From contig JWZX01001931.1 in NCBI GenBank assembly GCA_001275005.1, forward strand, positions 1 through 11,870: DNA of 11,870 bases, read 5' to 3'. This stretch comes from Chrysochromulina tobinii (taxonomy: Eukaryota; Haptophyta; Prymnesiales; Chrysochromulinaceae). Positions 1-6,549 of this stretch are shown piece after piece. How positions within the stretch are numbered: position 1 is the stretch's first letter; every line of letters starts with the position of its first letter. The notes under the pieces are model-generated. The model did no database searches, was not told the DNA's origin, and saw only the letters and a list, made by a program, of their open reading frames with translations. Both the position numbers and the translations under genes were made by a program.

Positions 1-223
1 GTGCGGGTGCTCATACTGTCGGTCGGCTCGTCGCGCGGCGGGGCCGGGGGCGTACAATGCGATACAGACATTTTAGGCGCGTTGAGAATCAATACAAATG
101 GAACAGACTGAGACTCGCCTGAAAGGCGATTACCGCTCGGTCTGGCACTTTTCTCGTTTTCGGACGTCGCGACGGTCGACAGTCGTCGTCCTCGCGCGAC
201 GCGCTACACGGTGTTACGATTAT
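1..223. other. Flank downstream of the BROMI-like gene; no gene supported
   Basis: This stretch follows the minus-strand stop at 224-226 and should hold the 3' untranslated region and terminator of that gene. Open frames crossing it on the plus strand continue antisense into the large minus-strand gene and have low-complexity composition, so I do not call them. Positions 50-100 are more AT-rich than the rest. A small perfect stem (TCGCC at 115-119 with GGCGA at 125-129, five-base loop) is present but too short to name. I see no RNA gene or conserved protein. Confidence 0.5.
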
Positions 224-3200
224 TTACCGACGGGCGGCATCTGCGAGGGCGGCGAGACAGCGCTCCGCGTGCCGCTCACGCAGCTCGAGCAGGTACGGCG
301 TCGCACTGAGCACCTCATAGGTCTCGACAGGCTGGAGCAGGAGCAGGTGCACCTCGGAAGGGTGCGCGCACCGCTGGACGGCGGGCCACACTGCCCGCAT
401 CGCCCCCACGCACAGGTAGGCATGCCAGTCGGCGCCCAAGAGCAAAGGGAGGAGCGTCGCGGCGAGCAAGGAGCGCCATCGCACCACGTTGAGCCAGTGG
501 ACGTGGAGCCATCGGGCCATGGGCAGGCTGGGCGGGAGCGCCGCGCGCACGAGGGCCGCATGCAACTCGGGCAATTCCACAGCGACGATCTCCTCCGCGA
601 GACCGACGAGCACATCCATGCCGCGCCATGAGGGGAGCCTGGGGTCGGACCTGTGGAATGCCTGTGGGAATGCCTGTGGGAAAGCCTGTGGGAGCCTGGG
701 GTCGGACCACGACGCGTCCGCGCCGCCCCTCGCTACGGCCGCCGCGTGCTCGGGAGAGAGCTCGGGAGATTGCTCGCGAGATTGCTCGCGAGATGGGTAG
801 AGATATGGCGCCGCCGCGTGTGAGGCGAGCGCCGTGAGCACGTTGCGTGCCGCCGCCGTGTCGGCGAGCAGTGCACCGACGAGCGCCCCGAACCAGTCGA
901 AGGCGGCGGGCGCTGTGCCGGGCACCGGCCCGTTGTTGGTGGCGGCCATCGCGCTCAAAAGGGCGGGAATCTGGGCATCGAGATTGAGGCTAAGGGCGCC
1001 GTGTCGGCCATCGAGGCTCAGGCTGGGGGCGCCGTGTCGGGCATCGAGGGCGGAGGCGTCGGCGGCGGACGACGACGACGACGAGGAGGAGGTGTGAAAC
1101 GGTGGCGCGCCCATCCGCTGGGTATAACGAAGGAGTTGGCGAGCAGCACACGCCCACTCACCACGCGCCGCCCACCACGGCGCCGCCCCTTCACCGCTCC
1201 CCACGGTGAGGTCGGGGCCAGGGGGGGCGGCGCTGCCGGCGCTGCTGGCGCTGCCGGCGTTGCTGGCGCTGCTCGCGCTGCTCGCGCTGCTCGCGCTGCT
1301 CGCGCTGCTCGCGCTACTCGCGCTGCTCGCGCTGCTGGCCGGGAGCGTGTCGAGAATGTCTGCAGGGAGAGCCGTGAGGCCACGTACCTCAAGGGCAGCC
1401 CAGATGATGACGAGCACATCGCGCACGCTTGGCGCTGTGAACAACGCTGCGGCGGCGCGCACGCGTGCTGATGACGACCCGTCCAATGCCACGACGGCGC
1501 GTTCCCAGCATCCTTGCCCTTGGGTCGGGTTGGGCGCCGTGTCGGGCGGGTGGGCGCCGTCTTGGGCGCCGTCTTGGTACGCGCTCCGCAGCAGGCGCGT
1601 GAGCGGATGATCCTCGTGCTTAGCGAGGGCGAGCAACGACGGGTGGGCGGGGGTTGGCGCCGTGTCGGGCACCTCCCACTCCGAGGGAGTCCCGATTTGG
1701 GTGAGCGACACCACGAGGCGCGCTCGGGACAGCGCGTTCAGATCGAGCACTCGAACGGCCACAGCCGCCCCGCCGCCCCCAGCACCGCCGCCCCCCGCAC
1801 CGCCGCCCCCAGCACCGGCCGCACTATGGCCGTCGAGTGTCTCGAAGAGACGACGCTCCCACTCCCATTCACCAACGGCTGAGCTCGAGGCCACCGGCCA
1901 CTCAGCCGGCGGTGCGCCCTCCCCCCCTGCCTCCTCCCCCTCTTCCTCCTCCCCCTCGGCGCTCAACACGGCGCGCTCGGCGGCTCGTATCAGGTGGCTC
2001 ACGAGCCCGCAGCGCCGACGCAGCGCGAATGCCGTGCGCGCATCGGCCGCCAGCACGCTGAGCAGCAGCAGCCCCGCTGCATGGCTCTCCTCATAATGGA
2101 TGGGCGAAGCGCTCGGTACGGCGCCCGCTGCATGGCTCTCCTCGTAATGGATGGGCAAAGTACTCGGTACGGCGCTCGGCACGGGCGGCGCCGGGACGGG
2201 CGCCACCCCGACCACCGCCACGTCATCGACCCAGGGCAGCATAGCGAGGCGGGCGAGGGGCCGACTGAAGCCATGACGCACCCCGGCCTCAGAGCAGGCG
2301 GCGGGTGCATGCGGCCAGGCGATCAGACTCGTGAGCGCCGTGAGCGACTCCCATATTTGGGACGCCTCCCCCGGCATCAGCGCCCGATGCAGCGCCTCTG
2401 CGCTCTCCCACCCTCCCTGCGCAGCCGTCACAAAGGCGGCCGCGCGCGCCTCGAGGACACCGGCCCGCCCGAGAGCTCTCAAACCAAGGGGCGTCCCCGC
2501 CAGAATGGCCGCCTGCCGTTGTCCCACGAGCGAGTCCGAAGGGCTGTGGGGAATTGGGTCCGTTTGGCTGTGGGGAAATGGGTTCGATGGGCTGTGGGGA
2601 AATGGGTCCGATGGGCTGCGGGGAAATGGTCCTGCTGGAGCCGCCAGCGACACGAGCTCAACGGCTGGATGAATGGCTGCTGATGGCGGGAGAAGGCTGT
2701 GCGCGAGGAGCGGCAGGAGTGGAGGCGGCAGCTCATTCGCGGCGCGGTGGCTGGCACAGAGCGTCTGCATCAGAAGCGCTGCCGCCACGAGCTGGTGCTC
2801 TCGCGCCCCAGGCTCGTGTGGGGAAATGCTCTCTGTGGGGAAGTGCTCTCGCGCCCCAGGCTCGCTCCGAGGCTGTGGGGAAATGCTCCGAGGCTGTGAC
2901 GCCGTAGCGACGGCGGTGCCCAGAACGGCGCGTAGTTCGTTACGAATTGCAGGTACGCCGAACGCGGCTGGGCGTGGAACCAGAAGGCGCGAGAGCATTT
3001 CCGCACAGCCCGCGCCCACCTCGTGCGCCAGCAGGGCCGCCGCCGGTGGTGGTGCCACCGATGAGCCAGCCAACGAGCCGGCCATCCCCTTCGTCGTCGG
3101 CGAGGGCGGGAGCGGGCTGTGGGGAAATGCTCTCGCGAGGGTGGCTGTGGGGAAATTCGGCGAGGGTGGGAGCGGCAAGCTCAGCAGGCGCAGCACGGCC

Positions 3201-5471
3201 CGTCCCAGATTCCCCACAAGGCTGCCGAGCGCTTCAGGCGATCTTGCGAGCGCACTTGCCAAATAAGGTGATCTTGCGACGAGCGAATCTGGCTGGGCTT
3301 GAGTTGTGGAAAGGGTAGCGCCGTGTTGGGCTTGAGTTGTGGAAGGGGCAGCTGTGGAAGGGGCAGCTGTGGAAGGGGCAGCTGTGGAAGGGGCAGCTGT
3401 GGAAGGGGCAGCTGTGGAAGGGGCAGCGAGCGCGAGGGCAGCAGGCAACACGCTCTTCGCGACCAGGAGCGTGTGCATGCTCGGAAGTGGCGGCGCCGTG
3501 TTGGGCTCTGAGGCCTCCTCGGCGCTCAACTCGGCGCCCAACGCGAGCAGCGGCGCGAGCAGCGCGGAAGTCGCCGCATCGGTCCAAATTAGGGCATCGC
3601 GGCACTGCGGCTGGCAGAGGCTCGCGAGGGCCGCGCTGAGCGCCGCCGCCGCGAGCGCACGGGCCGTCTGCGCAAAAGGACTCCCGAGCCTGCCTCCGGA
3701 GGGAGATTGGATCTCCGATGAAAGAGAGTGCATCTCCGAGGGAGCGATCGGAGATTGGATCTCCGATGAAAGAGAGTGCATCTCCGAGGTCTGGGTATGG
3801 ATCTCCGAGATCCGCTCGAGGAGCGTCGGGATCGTGGCCGCAGCCCATGCCACGTCATACCCCGCATCCGCCGCATGACAGCGCGCCGCTGCCTCCCATC
3901 GGGCCGGCGCCGGCCTCGTACCTCGCCGCCGCCGCCCAGGTGCGCACCGTCTGCAGACCGACCGCGTGGCGCACCTGCATGCAAGGACGGACGCGATCAG
4001 AGACGCACTCTGACCGACCTGGCTACGCACTCAGAGACGCACTCAGAGCCGCAATCAGAGACGCCATCAGAGACGCCATCAGAGACGCCATCAGAGACGC
4101 CATCAGACCGACTGCTTGGCGCACCGAGATCCCAAGGACACAAGTGTGATGCAGCGAGATGGCCAACGCCACCTCCGCCGAGCTCAACGGCCGATCAGAT
4201 GATGGCGAATCGGAGGCGATCGAAGCCGGTATTCTCGGCAGCGGCTGCCGCGCAGTCGCCTCTGCTTGCTCGAGCAGGCCAGAGTCGACGAGCTGACGCC
4301 ACGTCGGCACGAGCAGATGGCTTCGCGAGAGCAGCCGCGAGAGCCACCTCGCGGACGGATCCAAGCTTGCAAGAAGGCCCGCACAGCGTACCGGTACAGG
4401 AGTACCCGCATAGCTCGCACCCGATGCGTTCGCCCCGGGCGCACCCACAGCCAACCCGGGCGCCGAGGGCAGGCGAACGGCGTCGGACGGGGGCGCGGCG
4501 GCCAGGCGGAAGAGGGTCGCGAGCAAGGTCGAGAGTTCAAGTGCCCCAAGCACCACTCCATCGTCGGAAAGGTCACAACGGCCTCGGCAGAGCAATTGCG
4601 CACAACGCATGGCGGTCGGCGTGGCCCACGCCCCTTCGGATGTGCTGCCGCCGCCGCCGCCCATGCAGTCCACGAGCGCCGCCACGTTGAGCAGCACGCT
4701 CGCACGCTGCGCCGGCGGCGCGTCGTCGAAGAGGCTCGTATGCATCTCGACGATCTGGAGCACGGCTGGAGGCGCGAGCTGACGGGCACAGAGCGCGTGG
4801 CGGAGCGCGGGTACGAGCAGCTCCCACTGATCACACTCGAGCAGGTCGCTCGCGGAGAAGGAGCGCAGCCGCGCCCAGGCGGAGAGCGCCGTGTCCGCGC
4901 GGTACAAGCCGGTGATCAGCCCAGGCAGCTCGTAGAACGGCGGCAGGTCGGCATTCATCTCGTCGTGTAGCCAGCGGTCGAGGTCGTCGTTCGTGCCGGC
5001 GCCGCCGACGCTGCCCTCGGACGCGCTGCTCGAGGGCGGCCCATGCTCATCGTCCGCGAGCACATCAGCCAGGGACGCAGCCCATTCAGGCCGGCTGGTC
5101 AACACCGAGAGCTCCGAGCGCAGCATGGCGCAAAGCCGGCGGAAGGCGTCGTGCTCGACGCAGGCCGTGACGAGGCTGGACTCATCGGCAGGATCGGACG
5201 TGGAGACATCCACGCTCCCCAGCGGCTCGAGCTCGGGCACGAGCGGTGCGAGCGTCGCACGAAGTCGCTCGCACACGTGGCGGATGAGTCGATAGCGGTG
5301 GTGCCGCGCATCCGCCGCCGGAAGCGCGTACAATAACTGCTCGAGCAGCGCGGCGAGAGGCTCCACTGCGGGTCCGCGGCTCGCCGGCAGCTGCGCCAGC
5401 AGCTGCGGCGATAGCTCGCGCGCGAGCGCCGCGAAGCGCAAGACTAAGTCGTCGAGGACTTCCCGCTCCAT
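224..5471 (-). CDS. TBC1D32: Probable broad-minded (BROMI/TBC1D32)-like ciliary protein, split by a candidate intron and a frameshift
   Basis: BROMI proteins are long helical-repeat proteins ending in a degenerate TBC domain. They support cilium assembly and act with the kinase CDK20/CCRK, so this gene suggests a flagellate. Two minus-strand open frames make up the gene. The N-terminal one runs from the preferred ATG at 5469-5471 (protein starts MEREVLDDLVLRF) to about 4125. The C-terminal one runs from about 3974 to the stop at 224-226 and has no ATG of its own where it opens (a GTG at 4030 follows a stop). The last ~130 residues carry the family-like signal: a W-rich helix (ARWLHVHWLNVVRWRSL), then LGADWHAYLCVGAMRAVWP, then a helix ending LAALADAARR, in the order I recall for BROMI C-termini. 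The N-terminal ~480 residues are helical and ARM-like. The total of about 1,700 residues exceeds the ~1,260 usual in animals, and the excess is tandem-repeat peptide. An in-frame ATG at 5597 would add 42 residues of unconvincing sequence. The family call is from memory of the pattern, and another TBC-related protein is possible. Confidence 0.55.
227..618 (-). other. C-terminal TBC-like region of the BROMI-like protein
   Basis: This covers the residues from MDVLVGLAEEIV to the C-terminus. It reads as continuous helix without the repeats that fill the rest of the gene. Conserved-looking points are the two Trp clusters (RWLHVHWLNVVRW), the GADWHAYLCVG segment resembling the late helices of TBC domains, and the ETYEVLSATPYLLELRERH helix. 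I see no Arg-finger or Gln-finger motif of active Rab GTPase-activating TBC domains. That matches BROMI, whose TBC domain is thought to be inactive. It is the best-preserved stretch and the best query for a homology search. Confidence 0.5.
633..708. repeat. 12-bp array bracketed by 19-bp exact direct repeats
   Basis: The blocks 633-651 and 690-708 are identical (GGGAGCCTGGGGTCGGACC). Between them lie three units of about 12 bp (GCCTGTGGGAAT). On the coding strand this gives SDPRLP-(PQAF)n-SDPRLP. The architecture matches the arrays at 3954-4124 and 8014-8092. Confidence 0.9.
759..795. repeat. 12-bp repeat (GAGATTGCTCGC)
   Basis: Two full units and two partial flanks encode REQSREQSPELS in the BROMI-like frame. 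It is short and otherwise unremarkable. Confidence 0.75.
984..1054. repeat. Imperfect duplication of about 36 bp
   Basis: The segment GGCGCCGTGTCGGSCATCGAG occurs twice, near 998 and 1029. It encodes the DARHGAPSLSLDGRHGALSLNLD pair of near-repeats in the BROMI-like protein. Confidence 0.7.
1229..1340. repeat. 9-bp minisatellite (CTGCTCGCG)n
   Basis: Roughly a dozen 9-bp units, purest between about 1266 and 1330, encode (SSA)n in the BROMI-like frame. Its left edge is less regular (GCTGCCGGC and GCTGCTGGC variants). Confidence 0.9.
1765..1820. repeat. Gly/Ala-coding 15-bp repeat
   Basis: Units of about 15 bp built from CCGCCGCCCCCAGCA encode AGGGG repeats in the BROMI-like frame. This is a flexible linker rather than a folded segment. 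Confidence 0.75.
2076..2177. repeat. 51-bp tandem duplication
   Basis: Two copies start at 2076 and 2127 with the shared core GCTGCATGGCTCTCCTC. They encode two successive 17-residue units ending PIHYEESHAAG in the BROMI-like protein. Several substitutions separate the copies, so this one is older than the 48-bp duplication at 3702. Confidence 0.85.
2540..2630. repeat. 24-bp minisatellite, four copies, plus dispersed relatives to about 3160
   Basis: Copies of GCTGTGGGGAAATG-type sequence start at 2543, 2567, 2591 and 2615 with an exact 24-bp period, encoding PFPHSPSD-like octapeptides. The same 14-mer recurs exactly at 2872 and 3116 and nearly at about 2816, 2837 and 3144, outside the array. 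Confidence 0.85.
3336..3425. repeat. 15-bp minisatellite, six copies
   Basis: The unit is GCTGTGGAAGGGGCA. The first copy has GTTG in place of GCTG; the other five are identical. It encodes (STAAP)n in the BROMI-like frame. A diverged seed of the same motif (CTTGAGTTGTGGAAAGG) lies just before it at about 3297-3316, giving STTQAQ peptides on one side of the array. On the coding strand each unit ends in CTTCCACAGC, which resembles a 3' splice site. Confidence 0.9.
3702..3788. repeat. 48-bp tandem duplication
   Basis: A 39-bp block at 3702-3740 is repeated without change at 3750-3788 (period 48 bp, 16 codons). It encodes SEMHSLSSEIQSP twice in the BROMI-like frame. The perfect match indicates a recent event. 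Confidence 0.9.
3975..4124 (-). other. Candidate 150-nt intron made mostly of a 12-bp tandem array
   Basis: On the minus strand the N-terminal exon reads to ...CVLGIS and meets GTGCGC (donor G at 4124). A TTGCATGCAG acceptor ends at 3975. Splicing joins phase 0 to phase 0 and continues VRHAVGLQTVRTWAAAARYEAG. The donor hexamer equals that of the kinase-gene intron at 11596. The intron begins with a 21-bp segment (4104-4124) that recurs with 19 of 21 matches at the start of the next exon (3954-3974); between them lies the TCAGAGACGCCA-type array. Unspliced, the frame stops at 4023-4025. A second acceptor ending at 3951 is also in phase (174-nt intron). Predicted from sequence only; no transcript evidence. 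Confidence 0.5.
3990..4107. repeat. 12-bp minisatellite (consensus ATCAGAGACGCC)
   Basis: About five clean copies occupy 4054-4107, with diverged copies back to about 3990 (GATCAGAGACGCACTCTG and similar). Read through on the minus strand it would encode repeated LMAS before a stop. It fills most of the candidate intron at 3975-4124. Confidence 0.85.
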
Positions 5472-5603
5472 GGCGTGCCCACGATGGTGTGAATCGGAGT
5501 CGACCACCCGGCACCCAACGTGCTCGTGACCACGCGATTGACACACGTTCCGGCATCTGGCGTCTGGACGAAACCCCTCCTTAATTGTAACGCCCATTTC
5601 ACA
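5472..5603. promoter_or_regulatory. Divergent promoter region between the BROMI-like and SOR-like genes
   Basis: The region separates two start codons facing away from each other, so it should hold both promoters and 5' leaders in 132 bp. I see no TATA box. It contains GATGGTGTGAAT at 5483-5494, which is repeated exactly in the other divergent spacer at 10433-10444. The run TTAATTGTAA just upstream of the plus-strand ATG is the only AT-rich stretch. Confidence 0.5.
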
Positions 5604-6176
5604 ATGCGCTCGTGCGTCGTCGTCGTGCTCCTCCTTGTCGGCGGCTGCGAATGCTACGCCCGCGCGCGTATAGTATCTATGAGCGGCAAACGCGGCGCGA
5701 CCCGGCGCGAGGTCTTGAATGGCGATAGCATCACAAAGCAGTTCTACGATCCGAACGGTTGGCGAAAGGACCTGCCGTATGGTTGGTCGCCGCTCCTGGT
5801 CGTCACGCTCGGAGCAGTCGCGGCCTCGTACGGCGGCTCAAGGAGGTCCGAATTCTACGACGAGATGCGTGTGCTGAGCAGCGGCGTGAAGAACACAGGC
5901 CAAACGTCGCACAAACCGATGGTGACTCTCTCGCCTGGCCGTGCATCTGGACAGGTGTCGGTGGAGATCACGGCGGCGGCCGCTGTGCCGGATGTGGTCG
6001 ACGCAATCTGGGTCACGGATGCCGGCACGGGCGAGATCTTCGCCGGACGCAGATTCCTGCCCAAGGAGCCCAAGGAGCTGGTGCTCGTCGTTGCGCGCGG
6101 GCGGCGCTTTGTAGCCGCGGCACACTGCGCGATTGATGGAGTCTGGGAGGGCGACACGGTCGTCGCGGAAGCATGA
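5604..6176 (+). CDS. Secreted or plastid-targeted desulfoferrodoxin/superoxide-reductase-like protein without iron ligands
   Basis: A 190-residue protein. I start at the ATG at 5604 because a clear signal peptide follows at once (MRSCVVVVLLLVGGCECYA, residues 1-19). An in-frame upstream ATG at 5520 would bury it. Residues 20-40 are Arg/Ser-rich and nearly free of acidic residues, as in the bipartite plastid presequences of algae with secondary plastids. A short hydrophobic segment lies at about 62-77. Residues 100-190 follow the superoxide-reductase centre-II domain order: HKPMVTL strand, QVSVEI strand, DAIWVTD..TGEIFAGRRF hairpin, then C-A-I-D-G-V-W where active enzymes have C-x-x-H-G-x-W. 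Cys175 is kept, but the ligand His is Asp178 and the HP...H pair expected near residues 128-134 is absent. The domain could therefore not hold the usual Fe(His)4Cys site. I infer a structural or binding role. The domain call is by eye and the targeting is unproven. Confidence 0.6.
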   Translation: MRSCVVVVLLLVGGCECYARARIVSMSGKRGATRREVLNGDSITKQFYDPNGWRKDLPYGWSPLLVVTLGAVAASYGGSRRSEFYDEMRVLSSGVKNTGQTSHKPMVTLSPGRASGQVSVEITAAAAVPDVVDAIWVTDAGTGEIFAGRRFLPKEPKELVLVVARGRRFVAAAHCAIDGVWEGDTVVAEA

Positions 6177-6549
6177 ACGAAGCATGAAAGGAGCATAAAA
6201 GGATCGTTGAGTGACTAGGCGCGCCGTGTCCATGAATACAATCACAGACACAGCATGGTTCAGCATGCGAACATGCGCGCCGCGCGTGCGAGCGCCTTCA
6301 AGCGGTATACAAATCAGCTCCGCGATCGGTTGGCGATTATTCGCCAGCGGAGCGAGGCCGCCACGGCCCGAACGCGCGTGGTCGTGGCGCGTGGGCCGCC
6401 GCGTGCGTGGCCGTGGCGTTCCGGATTGCGTGGCCGCCGTTGTGGGTCGACACGGAACCCGCGCTCCCGCGCCCGCGCTCTCCCGCGTTATGCACGAACA
6501 CGTATGTGCTGGAGTCAGAGCTGGCCGCCTCATCGCGTCGCTGACCGAT
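6177..6549. other. Convergent 3' intergenic spacer; no gene seen
   Basis: This 373-bp stretch lies between two stop codons of converging genes and should carry both 3' ends. The plus-strand stop is followed by a short GAAGCATGAACGAAGCATGAA near-repeat. The rest is GC-rich with CGCG-type runs. Open frames crossing it have no recognisable protein character, and I see no tRNA or other structured RNA. Confidence 0.6.

Larger units (their letters stand above)
3954..4124. repeat. 21-bp direct repeats bracketing the 12-bp array
   Basis: The copies are 3954-3974 and 4104-4124, differing at two positions. Each contains CAGACCGAC at its left end and TGGCGCAC at its right end on the plus strand. On the coding (minus) strand each begins with GTGCGCCA, so the first copy supplies the intron donor and the second forms the start of the downstream exon. 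Confidence 0.85.

Noticed and set aside
115-129. Stem-loop TCGCC-TGAAA-GGCGA as a terminator or histone-type 3' element
   Set aside because: The stem is only five pairs, has no run of T's, and does not match the histone stem-loop; such stems are common by chance.
98-631. Plus-strand open frame of 177 codons over the end of the BROMI-like gene
   Set aside because: It lies antisense to the conserved C-terminal TBC-like region and has no protein character; long frames are expected by chance at this GC content.
224-4030. Treating the C-terminal frame as a separate gene starting at GTG 4030
   Set aside because: No ATG is present there, the GTG follows a stop directly, and the first ~50 codons are Arg/Cys-rich translation of intron and out-of-frame sequence.
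3990-4107. The 12-bp and other arrays as a CRISPR
   Set aside because: Units are contiguous with no unique spacers and are far too short; they are minisatellites in a eukaryotic gene.
3776-4690. Plus-strand open frame of 304 codons
   Set aside because: It is Arg/Pro-rich, reads antisense through the candidate intron array and both BROMI-like exons, and shows no domain.
5472-5597. ATG at 5597 as the start of the BROMI-like gene
   Set aside because: The added 42 residues are Cys/His-rich and unlike the helical protein that starts at 5471, and it would leave only six bases between two divergent start codons.
5520-5603. Upstream ATG at 5520 as the start of the SOR-like gene
   Set aside because: It would put 28 ordinary residues in front of a clear signal peptide, and the added segment has no targeting character.
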